Assembly (NCBI GenBank): GCA_013289685.1
Contig: JABCZL010000024.1
Coordinates: 1-63,214 of the forward strand
Source of the DNA: Acidobacteriota bacterium
GTDB taxonomy: Bacteria; Acidobacteriota; Terriglobia; Terriglobales; Acidobacteriaceae
Length of the DNA: 63,214 bases
Reading direction: 5' to 3'
A program made the translations under genes and the position numbers. Positions 15,962 through 25,500 of the stretch are shown here, piece after piece (the first letter of the stretch is position 1; the number at the start of each line of letters is the position of its first letter). Under the pieces are notes generated by a model. The model did not search any database, had not been told where the DNA came from, and saw only the letters and a program-made list of their open reading frames with translations.

Positions 15962-18775
15962 CTAGTTGACAGTGAGCTTTAAGGTCGCAGAATGCGTTGC
16001 TCCCCCGCCTTGTCCAGATACGGTGATGCTGTACGATCCGGGAGGAGTGTTCGTTCCGCCGCCCCCGCCGCCACTGCTTCCACCGCAAGCCGGCAGCATC
16101 AGCAGTCCCATCAAGATTATGCCGAGGAGCAGGAATCCAAAGAGCCGCTTCCGGCGTGAGTTATTTCCTGCGCCCAACAGCGCGATGCCGCCAATCGGCA
16201 GGAACACGGCATAGAAAATCCGCGTATCACCATTCTTGCTCGGAGCCAGTGAAGCCGCTGCTCCTGGCAGAGCCGCCGTGGAGATGGTCAGAGTTGAGGT
16301 CACCGCGCTGGCGGCCGGAGTCACCGAGGTGGAAGTGAAGTGACACGTCGCATGGGCCGGCATGCTCCCGCACGACAAGCCAACCGCCTGGCCGTAGCTG
16401 GAGTTTACCGATGACACGGTTACCGTAATCCCCGAGGTCGTCGATCCACTCGTGGTCGAGGTAGTCGTGGGCGATACCGCAACCGAGAAGTCAGCGGGGG
16501 CCGCTACAACCTTAGCTACGAACCCGTCGTTTTGACCACCACCGTAATTGCCCTGAGCAACTCCACCGGTAGCTGGGAAGCCGGTGCTCGCAGTGGCTCC
16601 GGCGACATACGCATTGCTCGATGAGTCTACGGCGATGGTGCCGATCCCGGCTTGTGGGCCTGCCCCTGGCAGTTCATTTTGAGTACCAACGCCGCCCAGG
16701 AAACTGGAGTACACGACAAATCCTGTGTTACTGAACTCAGTCACAAACGCGTCGGAAGTGCCGATCAGAGAACCCTGAAACGCGTTGCTGACCGGATAGC
16801 CGGACGATGTGGTTTTCCCGGTAACATATGCGTCAGCGAAGGAGTCCAGGGCTATGCCGGTTCCAACATCGTCTAGAGTCCCGCCATAATATGTCGAGAA
16901 TACGAGAGCTGTTGCCCCGGCATTCAACTTGGAGACAAACACGTTCGCAGCCGAATTGCCGCCGAGCGCTGGTTGCGCCGCATCGGCGGTAGGGAAGTTC
17001 GACGAGTTCGTAACTCCCGTGACGTAGGCTTCGCCTGCGGCGTCCACAGCGACGCCGAGAGCATCATCGGCTCCGCTTCCGCCGAGGTATGTCGAATAAA
17101 CCCATGCGGAGCCGTCGGCCTTGACTTCGGTCACAAAGCCATCCTCTGAACCGCCGCCGAATCTAGTTTGGACAACGCCGGTTGTTGTCGGAAAGTCCGT
17201 CGAGACAGTGATGCCCGCGACATAGGCATTACTGGAGCTATCCAAAGCAATCCCTGTTGCCAAGTTGCCGCTCGATCCTCCGAGATAGGTGGAATAGTCG
17301 AGGCTCTTGCCGGTGCTGGCGAGCTTGGTGACGAACGCGTCGTCACCGCTCTGTGTCGATTGGAAGGCTGACTTTAGAGGGAAATTCGACGAGTGAGTCT
17401 CTCCGGCGACATAGGCGTTTCCAGAACCGTCGACCGCAACAGCGTTGGCGGTATCATCGCCGCTGCCGCCAAGGTATGTCGAATACACGAGAGTTCCCGA
17501 GGAATTCAGTTTCAGTACGAAGGCATCGTTGGTACCCCCGCCAAAGGTTGACTGAAACGCCGAGACCGTCGGAAACCCAGCCGTAGCACTGCCCGCGACG
17601 TAGGCATTCCCTTGGCTGTCGACTGCGATCGCGTTGCCGACACAAGTCCCTGTTCCCGAGGCTGAGCAGTTTCCACCGCCCCCAGTGGCTGCAAAAATGT
17701 CCGTGTAGAGAAAGGCCTTACCCGTGGAATTCAGCTTCGTGACAAAGACATTAAGGGTTGGTCCTGCCGCTTTCCCATTGAACGATAGAGAGTTCGTCTC
17801 TCCGGTGAGGTAAGCGTTTCCCGAACCATCAACCGCGATGGCGAAAGCCTCGTCTTCACCCACGCCTCCAACATACGTGGCGTAGCTCAGCGCGGGATCG
17901 ATCACCAACTCCCGGCTGCGATCATACGATCCAAGCGCAAAAGCCACCCGGTTGTCGCTCTCCCGCACGAATTCGGCGGCGACGTTTTGCCGCTTGCCAT
18001 TGATCTCCTGATACGCGACCGGCTTGTGCATTACGACGTCACCCGCTGCCGACGAGAGCAGGAGATTGCCGGATACATCGGTTGCGATTTTGTGTGCGCC
18101 AGAGAATCCAAGATGAATCGCTGCCGGACTGGCGCCGGCGGCGACGATGAAATCAAATTCCAACTGCCGCTGCTCGCCATGAAACGCCATGTCGACTCCG
18201 GGATAAACACCCCGGTAGGAGACTCCCGCGAATTGCTTCACGCCCTCCTGCCACTGGCTGCGGTCGCTGCCGATGTAGTAGTTGGTCACGCCCGGCAGTT
18301 GGCTGCCCGCGGCGATCTCGGGCCGCGCATTCCCGCCCACCAGGTGCATGCGAATCGCGGAGGCCACGTTTTTCGTCCGCGGTGCCGGTGTCGTTTTCTC
18401 TTGCGCGAATCCGTGCTTGCCGGTGCTCCGGGCCGCTGACTGTGAGCCAGATTGCAGCGCGAAGACTGTGTCGTTGGCGGTGAGGAATACCGTGTATCCA
18501 TTGCCCCGCGCCATGTACTTCACCCGCGGATCGGTCTGCCCCTGGTTCGCTTCAAACGCCAGCGGAAGCGTGCCCAGACTCTCGCGCACCCGGCCGCGTT
18601 CTTGCGCGCTGAACGCTGGCGCCTGCCCAGTCGCTGCTGCAACCCGGCCGGCGGTGGAGCTTCCACGATGGGCGCAAAAACCTGCTGAGACCGCGATTCC
18701 GAGAGTTGCCAATACGGCTAGTCCGACAATCCAACCAGCAGGCATGAACTTTCTTGAGGCAGATGGGTTCGACAC
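15962..18775 (-). CDS. SBBP-repeat beta-propeller secreted protein
   Basis: I chose the GTG at 18775 because AGGAGG lies 6 nt upstream; an ATG at 18868 would add 31 residues. The 937-residue protein has an N-terminal hydrophobic segment (AGWIVGLAVLATLGIAVSAGF). A domain with LPLAFEANQGQTDPRVKYMARG follows, the module that usually precedes SBBP propellers. About eight SBBP repeats then follow, each with YSTYLGGSGDD, AVDGSGNAYVAG and TNSSNFP-type blocks. A beta-sandwich (VAAPADFSVAVSPTTTSTT) leads into the C-terminal module: RIFYAVFLPIGGIALLG, SRRKR, hydrophobic helix, LMLPACGG (Cys about 897), glycine linker and a final strand. These proteins are abundant in Acidobacteriota; role unknown. Confidence 0.85.
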   Translation of the reverse strand: MSNPSASRKFMPAGWIVGLAVLATLGIAVSAGFCAHRGSSTAGRVAAATGQAPAFSAQERGRVRESLGTLPLAFEANQGQTDPRVKYMARGNGYTVFLTANDTVFALQSGSQSAARSTGKHGFAQEKTTPAPRTKNVASAIRMHLVGGNARPEIAAGSQLPGVTNYYIGSDRSQWQEGVKQFAGVSYRGVYPGVDMAFHGEQRQLEFDFIVAAGASPAAIHLGFSGAHKIATDVSGNLLLSSAAGDVVMHKPVAYQEINGKRQNVAAEFVRESDNRVAFALGSYDRSRELVIDPALSYATYVGGVGEDEAFAIAVDGSGNAYLTGETNSLSFNGKAAGPTLNVFVTKLNSTGKAFLYTDIFAATGGGGNCSASGTGTCVGNAIAVDSQGNAYVAGSATAGFPTVSAFQSTFGGGTNDAFVLKLNSSGTLVYSTYLGGSGDDTANAVAVDGSGNAYVAGETHSSNFPLKSAFQSTQSGDDAFVTKLASTGKSLDYSTYLGGSSGNLATGIALDSSSNAYVAGITVSTDFPTTTGVVQTRFGGGSEDGFVTEVKADGSAWVYSTYLGGSGADDALGVAVDAAGEAYVTGVTNSSNFPTADAAQPALGGNSAANVFVSKLNAGATALVFSTYYGGTLDDVGTGIALDSFADAYVTGKTTSSGYPVSNAFQGSLIGTSDAFVTEFSNTGFVVYSSFLGGVGTQNELPGAGPQAGIGTIAVDSSSNAYVAGATASTGFPATGGVAQGNYGGGQNDGFVAKVVAAPADFSVAVSPTTTSTTSGSTTSGITVTVSSVNSSYGQAVGLSCGSMPAHATCHFTSTSVTPAASAVTSTLTISTAALPGAAASLAPSKNGDTRIFYAVFLPIGGIALLGAGNNSRRKRLFGFLLLGIILMGLLMLPACGGSSGGGGGGTNTPPGSYSITVSGQGGGATHSATLKLTVN

Positions 18776-19140
18776 GACGATCCTCCTAAGGATGAAACCG
18801 TGAACAACAGTTCTGTGAAAAATCGACTTGGTCTTTAACTCGGCCTGTGGGGACAAACAAATCCCCAAGAACGCGCCTCAGTCCGTGAGGCAGCGAGGGT
18901 GCAAAGTTTTGCACTTAGCCGCGAGTATGGAATGGTCAACAGGCCTTGTCAACGAGGGGTAGATAGCAATTCAGGTACCACCAAGGGGCGCGGCCAGCCC
19001 GAATTGCCGCGCCTAAGCACGATTCTTTCCACCCGCCGCTTGCTTTCATCGCTGAAGAAGTAGTCCAGGCCGAACTCGAACACCATGGCGATGCGCAACA
19101 GTATGGGCAGAGTGGGAAACAACTTTCCCCTCTTACGGCC
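18776..19140. other. intergenic region upstream of the SBBP gene
   Basis: The region holds the SBBP ribosome-binding site (AGGAGG, minus strand, 18782-18787) and the small hairpin GGGGATTTGTTTGTCCCC (minus) near 18855. Otherwise I see nothing gene-like. Confidence 0.5.
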
Positions 19141-20727
19141 TTACTGCGGTTTTTTCTTGTTGAACAGCCCCATCACGCTGCTGGCAGGATTCTGGTTGCC
19201 CTTGCCGCTGGTCAACCCTTTCAACAAGCCGGTCGCCATTCCCTTCACGTCCGGCACGAACTTCGGGTCGGAAGTCGTGCCCGCCACGGAAAACGGAATC
19301 CCCATTCCACTCACGGCGGCGTTCATTTTGAACGCAAGTTCGTTGGCCGGACTCACCGTGCCGCCGCCGGTGACCACGCCAATGGACGGCACGTTGAGAT
19401 TGATGTTGTCGGCCTTCGTGCCCTCGGGAGCCACGCGCACGTCGGAACTGAAATTCTGAATGGTCGTGTCGTTGCCCGTTTTCTTTCCCGCCAGCGCGGA
19501 AATGGAGGAGAGTTTCGAGCCCAGGTCGAAATTGGCGAGCGTGGAGTTTTCCATTTTGACCGTCCCCACCGTAACTAACTTGTCAACCGGACCGTTGATC
19601 GCCATGTCGGTGTTGAGCGTGCCTCCCTTCAGTGTTGCCTTGGGAGGTAATATGACGCCCAGGGCGGGAAGCATGGCCTCCAGGTCGTCGACGGGCATGC
19701 CCTCTCCCTTCAGCTTCAAATCGATCACAGTCACCTTGCCATGGGCGTCGTAGGTGCCGGTCATGTGCGCGACGGCCTTGCCCATGGCAATTTCACAGCG
19801 CGGAATGCTGCCGGTTTCCTTGGCCAGATTATGCATCACCGTATAGGTCACCTCCACGGGTCTGCCTGCCGGCGATCCCTTCTTTACGACCTGTAAATTC
19901 GTGGCTGTCAGCTTACCTTCGGTTTTCGCTTCATGTCCGTCGGACGTAACCGATCCGTCATAGTCCGCGATGCCTGAGATCCCCGCCGCGGGATCGATGA
20001 AGCCCGACGCTAACAAATTCAGTTTCTGCACCGTAACCTTGGCTTCGAGCGGAGTCTCGGCGGCATTGTTGGCGTCGATTGGTCCGGCCTTGCCTTCGAG
20101 TTTCAGGGTTCCGTCGGCCGGCAGTTGCGCCGTCATGCTGAAGGGAAACGAGGAAGTGAAGGAGAAGTTAGTAACTTCGATATTAACTTTGTCGTAGACA
20201 CGAGGCTTCTCGGATGATCCCTCTCGTAACACCGTGAGGCGCCCGTTATTCACGTTCAGTTTCGCCACCGACAAATTCGGATTTCCGCCCGAGGAAGGAG
20301 CCGGGGAGGCCGCGGGTTTCGACGCGGACGGATTATTTCCGCCCAGGCTGGAGAAGTTCCACTTCTGGCCGTTCTCCGATTTCACCAGGCCGATCTCGGG
20401 CTGGTTCAGCGTCAACTCGGTCACATTCAGCGTCTTCGAAAAAATCAGCGGGATCACCTCCACGCCCACCTTGAGCTCCTTGGCCTGCACGAACGGCGAC
20501 TTACTGAACGCCGGATCGTCCGCGATGGAAATGTCGTCCGCAGAGACGCTCCCCGACAACAGTGAGAGCGAAAGATTCCCTACCTTGACCGGCCGTCCCA
20601 GCGCGCTGGTGAGTTCCGACTCAAGTTTCGGCCGGAAGGTATTCGCGTCGATGAAGAACGGAATGGCGATGGCGATCACAATGAGCAGACCTACGACGAC
20701 GGCCAAAATTTTCAGGATGCGTTTCAT
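19141..20727 (-). CDS. AsmA-family protein
   Basis: The 528-residue protein starts MKRILKILAVVVGLLIVIAIAIPFFIDANTFRPKLE, an N-terminal signal-anchor followed by the diagnostic AsmA opening with LESELTSALGRPVKVGNLSLSLLSG. Long repeating beta segments follow (VEVIPLIFSKTLNVTELTLNQPEIGL, NGRLTVLREG, LTLEG-type strands), and the C-terminal VKMENSTLANFDLGSKLSSISALAG matches the AsmA C-terminal region. AsmA-like proteins are related to bridge-like lipid-transfer proteins and influence outer-membrane biogenesis. AGGAGG lies 8 nt before the ATG at 20727, which decides against the ATG at 20754. A Pro/Ala/Ser-rich linker (SASKPAASPAPSSGG) lies near residue 140. Confidence 0.9.
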   Translation of the reverse strand: MKRILKILAVVVGLLIVIAIAIPFFIDANTFRPKLESELTSALGRPVKVGNLSLSLLSGSVSADDISIADDPAFSKSPFVQAKELKVGVEVIPLIFSKTLNVTELTLNQPEIGLVKSENGQKWNFSSLGGNNPSASKPAASPAPSSGGNPNLSVAKLNVNNGRLTVLREGSSEKPRVYDKVNIEVTNFSFTSSFPFSMTAQLPADGTLKLEGKAGPIDANNAAETPLEAKVTVQKLNLLASGFIDPAAGISGIADYDGSVTSDGHEAKTEGKLTATNLQVVKKGSPAGRPVEVTYTVMHNLAKETGSIPRCEIAMGKAVAHMTGTYDAHGKVTVIDLKLKGEGMPVDDLEAMLPALGVILPPKATLKGGTLNTDMAINGPVDKLVTVGTVKMENSTLANFDLGSKLSSISALAGKKTGNDTTIQNFSSDVRVAPEGTKADNINLNVPSIGVVTGGGTVSPANELAFKMNAAVSGMGIPFSVAGTTSDPKFVPDVKGMATGLLKGLTSGKGNQNPASSVMGLFNKKKPQ

Positions 20728-20847
20728 GATGCGTACCTCCTGCCAGAACGGCAAACTGCGGTTGTACTTGCGTGGGAGCGGAAGTAAGACCTTGCCAGGA
20801 ACCTTCTACACCGCAAAGTGTACCACTGCGAGCCTCTACCGGTCGGG

Positions 20848-21010
20848 TGGAAGAGTGGCGCTTCAGCGCCGCGTCAAGGATGCACAATAAAATCGGGCCT
20901 CAAGCCCTGTGGTTGGTTTTGCAGGCGCTACAAAAAACGACCACGCGGGGCTAGAGCCCGCATCCATTTCCTTCTGCAAACGCGGCCCTGGAAGGGCCGC
21001 TCTTCCACAG
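20848..21010. repeat. two family A double-hairpin repeats in opposite orientation
   Basis: GTGGAAGAGTGGCGCTTCAG/CGCCGCG with GGGCCTCAAGCCC is followed by an inverted copy: GGGGCTAGAGCCC, spacer, CGCGGCCCTGGAAGGGCCGC, TCTTCCAC. The mirror arrangement fills the gap between the divergent AsmA and LacI genes. Confidence 0.75.
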
Positions 21011-21062
21011 TGGCACCAACGAGTCGGAACTAAGCACCGACTAACCGCTGTGATTCGCGCGC

Positions 21063-21091
21063 TTGACACTGGCATGACTCTCTGCTGTAGT
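21063..21091 (+). promoter_or_regulatory. sigma-70-like promoter of the LacI-type regulator
   Basis: A perfect TTGACA (21063-21068), a 17-bp spacer and TGTAGT with an upstream TGC (extended -10, 21083-21091) form the clearest promoter in the window. The leader to the ATG at 21140 would be about 40 nt. Confidence 0.65.
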
Positions 21092-21104
21092 GTCCGCCAG
21101 TGTA

Positions 21105-21121
21105 CGCTTGGAATTCAAGCG
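21105..21121 (+). promoter_or_regulatory. palindromic operator candidate in the LacI-gene leader
   Basis: CGCTTGGAATTCAAGCG is a perfect 17-bp odd palindrome just downstream of the predicted transcription start. Its symmetry and position fit autoregulation by the LacI-family protein encoded 18 nt downstream. Confidence 0.5.
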
Positions 21122-21139
21122 GCACTCGCAAAGGTTGAG

Positions 21140-22186
21140 ATGGTGACCATTCGTGATGTGGCGAAGGAAAGCGGATTTTCCTCGACCACGGTGTCGATCG
21201 TGCTCAACAATGCGCCACTAGCCCGCTACATCCCTGCCGTCACCAAGAAGCGCATTGAGCGCGCCGCGCAGAAGCTGGGATATCGCCCCAACCAGTTTGC
21301 CCGCTCGCTGCGCAGCAAACGCAGCCACACCGTCGGCGTCATGGTCTTCGACATGACCGACCCTTACTGCACGCTGGTGCTGCGCGGCATCGAAAACACT
21401 CTGTACCAGTCATCCTATCTGCCCATTCTGACCGACGTGCACAACGAGCGCAGCCGCTTTGAGCGCTACCTCGAGATGCTGCTCGACCGGCGCATTGAAG
21501 CTCTAATCGTGCTCGCCAACTGGCTGTTCCTCGATATCAACCTGCTGGGCGATCTGGAGAAGAGCAGCATTCCCACCGCGATGATTGGCTGCGAATTGAA
21601 AACGGACTCAATCAGTTCGGTCATCGTCGACAACGAGGTCGGTGGCCACATGGCGCTCGAACACTTGCACTCTCTCGGGCACCGCAAGATCGCCTTCATC
21701 CGCGGCCCCAAATCGCTGACCGATAGCTCTCCGCGCTGGCGCGGCGTGCGAAACTGCGCCAAGGAATGCGGTCTGGAACTCGATTCCCGGCTCATCATGG
21801 ACCTGCCCGAATCGCGCGATCCCATGTCGAGCTTCGAATCGGGACATAAGCTGACCGAAGAACTGATTCGCCAGAAGCGTCCTTTCACCGCCTTGCTGGC
21901 CTTCGATGATATGAGCGCCTTTGGCGCGATCCGGGCTCTCACCCGGGCAGGCGTGCGCGTGCCCGAGCAATGCTCGGTGATCGGTTTCGACGACGTCGCC
22001 ACTTCGGCACTTTACACGCCCTCGCTCACCACCGTCCGCCAGCCCATGGAAGCGATGGGAGCGTCCGCCGTGGGCATCGTAGTCGACGGCATCAACGGCG
22101 TGCTGGAAAAACGCGAAATCAGCGCCACCCACCGCAAGGTGGCGCCGGAGTTGGTGGCGCGTGAGTCGACGCGCAGCGTGCTATAG
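21140..22186 (+). CDS. LacI-family transcriptional regulator
   Basis: The 348-residue protein starts MVTIRDVAKESGFSSTTVSIVLNN, the LacI-type helix-turn-helix and hinge, followed by IERAAQKLGYRPNQFARSLRS. The periplasmic-binding-protein-like effector domain follows with VGVMVFDMTDPYCTLVLRGIE, EALIVLA, VIVDNEVGGHMALEHLHSLGHRKIAFI, AFDDMSAFGAIRALTRAGVRVPEQCSVIGFDDV and LTTVRQPMEAMG. Such regulators usually sense sugars. The gene lies directly upstream, in the same orientation, of a TonB-dependent receptor, so the receptor is a likely target. The upstream in-frame extension to 20909 was rejected because it runs through repeats and the promoter. Confidence 0.93.
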   Translation: MVTIRDVAKESGFSSTTVSIVLNNAPLARYIPAVTKKRIERAAQKLGYRPNQFARSLRSKRSHTVGVMVFDMTDPYCTLVLRGIENTLYQSSYLPILTDVHNERSRFERYLEMLLDRRIEALIVLANWLFLDINLLGDLEKSSIPTAMIGCELKTDSISSVIVDNEVGGHMALEHLHSLGHRKIAFIRGPKSLTDSSPRWRGVRNCAKECGLELDSRLIMDLPESRDPMSSFESGHKLTEELIRQKRPFTALLAFDDMSAFGAIRALTRAGVRVPEQCSVIGFDDVATSALYTPSLTTVRQPMEAMGASAVGIVVDGINGVLEKREISATHRKVAPELVARESTRSVL

Positions 22187-22259
22187 CCCGATCGCTGGCA
22201 TCCCGACCTCCGCGGCCATTTCGTTTTGCTGGAACAAGAACGATTTTGTCGGAAAAGGG

Positions 22260-22275
22260 TGTGATCCCGCTCACA
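22260..22275 (+). promoter_or_regulatory. perfect CRP/FNR-type palindrome upstream of the TonB-dependent receptor
   Basis: TGTGATCCCGCTCACA matches the Escherichia coli CRP consensus half-sites TGTGA-N6-TCACA exactly. A TTGACA lies 15 nt downstream (22291-22296), so the site centre would be about 60 nt before the expected transcription start, the class I activator position. The -10 is not clear (CACTAT, 22315-22320, is the best guess). Confidence 0.55.
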
Positions 22276-22372
22276 GATCGCGCTTTTTCCTTGACAGTTG
22301 ATGCGCCATAAACGCACTATTCATACGATTTAATAACCAGCCGGAGGGGTTTCGCCAAGCACCTGGCGGAGC

Positions 22373-22428
22373 TGTCCGTCCGAAAATGTCCGTCCGAAAA
22401 TGTCCGTCCGAAAATGTCCGTCCGAAAA
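22373..22428 (+). repeat. four perfect 14-bp tandem repeats in a gene leader
   Basis: TGTCCGTCCGAAAA is repeated four times without mismatch, ending 94 nt before the receptor start. The 14-bp period is out of phase with the DNA helix. Confidence 0.9.
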
Positions 22429-22522
22429 CGACGAGCCGAACCGGTACCACGACAGGCACGATGCATGGCAACGCCGGAGCGATAGAATGTCGCGTTGCGA
22501 CTTTGGATTGGGGAGACTGTTC

Positions 22523-25500
22523 ATGAATAGGGGAAACGCAATGGCCAAGACACTGCGGAATTTTCTTTCGGTATGTATTCTTTTCCTCTGCGCGGGTTCC
22601 ATCGCGCTGGCCCAGGCCGGCCGAGGCAGCATCAGCGGCCTGGTCACCGATCCCGGCGGCGCTCTCATTCAAGGCGCTAAGGTAGTCCTGCTGAACCCCG
22701 CAACCGGATTGTCGGAGCACACAGTCACGAGCTCGGCGGGGCTCTACACGTTCATTTCCCTCAACCCCGGCGTCTATAAGGTCACCGTCACCCAGACGGG
22801 CTTTAAGAGCTTGGCCCAGGACAAAATCACGGTCAACGTCGATCAAGTCACCGAGGTCAACATCACGCTGCAAGTCGGTGCCGCCAGCGAGACCGTCACC
22901 GTCACCGAAGGAGTCGAACTGGTTGAGCCCAGCAACTCCACCGTCGGCACACTGATCCCGTCCGAAGCCATTGACCGCGTCCCGTTGCTGTACCGCAACG
23001 TGTACGATCTCATCCAGTTAAGCGCGGGCGTGATTCCGGTCAATGGTTCGCCCAACTCGAGCGATTCGATGCAGTCCGTTCAGAACATTTCACTCGGCCG
23101 CCCTGGAGTCGATGTCTCGGCCGACACTGTAAACGGCTCTCTGGTCGGGTCCATCTACTACATGCTCGATGGCGCACCCATCGGAGTTGCGGAAAACAAC
23201 TCCGCTGCCATCATCCCGGCGATGAATATTCCTGAGGATGGCGTTCAAGAGGTTCGCGTTGAGACCCAAAATACACCGGCGACCTACCTGAGCGGCGGAG
23301 GTGGCGTGATCAGCCTGGTGAGCAAGTCCGGCACCAATAAGTTCCATGGTGACGCGTTCGGGGTGTTCCGGCCCGACGTCCTGTCGGCGAACGACTTTTT
23401 CAACAAGCAAACTCAGTTGAGCAGCGGCCAAAAGAACACTCCGCCTTCCTTCCACCGTTACCAGGAGGGCGGCGCGATCGGCGGACCGATCAAGAAAGAC
23501 AAGATTTTCTTTTTTGCGGATTACGAGGACACACAGCAGACCCAGTTCGAAGGCGTAGACTATTTTTCCGTCCCCACCAGCGCCGAAAGGACCGGAGACT
23601 TTTCGAAGATAACAGGTCAGACAATCTACGATCCCACCAAGCCCGATAATCCTGACGGCACCCGGCAGCCATTTCCCGGCAACATAATCCTCAACCCGAA
23701 TCCCATTGGCTTGCTTTTCTTGGCGAACATGCCAAAGTGCAATCTCCCTGATCCCACCACGTGTGAACAGGCAACCAGCGACGTCCAAAATTTCGGCCTG
23801 CCGGGCCTGGACCCGTTTAAGGCACACAGGTTCGACATCCGGGTAGATTGGAACAAGAGCGACAGGCAGCGCATCTTCACTCGATTCTCCTATGACCACT
23901 TGTTCTTCGCCCAAGCCAATGTATTCCCGTCGCCCGGCTGGGACCCCAACTACGCCCAGAACCTGACCAACGGGCGAAACGTCCTGCTAGGCGACGACCT
24001 GACGCTTAATTCCTCTACCGTGCTGAATTTGCGGTACTCCTTTACCCGCCACCACGAGGCTCAGCAAGGGCAGCCATCCTACAGCAGCACCGACATTACG
24101 AAGCTGGGCTTTCCCGCCTCGTTGGCCGCGGAGCAAGTCGTCAAACAGCTCCCTATCGTCGCCTTCTACGATGTAGCCTCGTCGAGCGGAGCGGAAGGAG
24201 TGGGCGGCACGGCCAATTACAATCTGTTCTTTTATGCCAGCGAGAACAGCGACGTCAGCGCCACCCTCAACAAAGTGCGCGGCAAGCATGAACTCTCGTT
24301 CGGTTTCGAATGGATGAAGCGCTATCTCAACGTTGGCCAGCCGCCTTCGCCCGCGGGTTTTTACGCCTTCGATGTCACCGCCACGAATCAGTCCGTCAAC
24401 AATGGCGGAGGCGGCAGCGACTACGCTTCCGCACTCATCGGCATGGGCTCCACCCCTGGCAACGAACAGAACATTAACCCCAATTTCACCAAGGACGTCT
24501 TCGTTGCCGAGTCCAACCCTTATTATGCTGCCTTCGTGGAGGATACCTTCCATGCTTCCAAGGCGCTGACCATCACCGCCGGCCTGCGCTGGGACATCTT
24601 TGGAGGGCGTAACGAGCGTTTCAACCGCCTCGAATACTTTAGTCCCAACGCCACCAATACCTTAAACGGTGTTTCCTATACCGGCGCCGAAGTCTATGTC
24701 AACGGTAGCAATCGCTCGCCGTTTACGACCAATATGCACGACTTTGGCCCGCGCCTCGCTTTTGCCTGGCAACCCATCACCCACTTCGTCGTGCGCGGCG
24801 GCGCGGGCATCTACTACGGTCCTACCTTGCACAATGTCGCCAGTGCCGGGAATAACACCGATGGATTCTCATCCAGCACACAATGGAGCTCCACCTGCTT
24901 TAACGCGAACGGGGATGGTAATACGTTCTTTAACACCGGCAACGCGCCTTGTAACGCCCCCGCGACACCGGACGTCTTCACTGGCGCCTATTCGTTAAGC
25001 AATCCCTTTCCCAATCCGTCTGGCACCCCGGGAGGAATCAACCCGGTTTTCACCACAGCGCCGCCCGGACTCGCGAATAACTTGGGGATCACCTTGAGCA
25101 CCGTCCTCCACTCCCAGCGCACGGTCGCCACTTACAATTTCAACTTCGGCCTGGAGTATGAGTTGCCCCATCAGGTGGTCGTGAGTGTCGGTTACGTCGG
25201 TAGCCGCGGACTCTTCTTGCCGCTGGGCAGTGCCGACCAGAACGTGCTCGATCTGGCCACGATCGCGAAGTACGGAAATTCGCTGTGCATTCAGACGAAC
25301 CCGGCCTGCGTAATGATGCCCAACGCTGGGCCGGTGAGCCTTAACCCCAACTTCAGCGGCCAAGCCACGGTTCCGCTGTGGGCGACACTCCAGCAGTACC
25401 CACAATTCGGCAATGGCAGCTATGGCAGTGGCAATGGAGTCGGCGTGAATGGCTACCCAGGCGGTGACTCTGAGTACAGCTCGCTGCAAACTAAGGTGCA

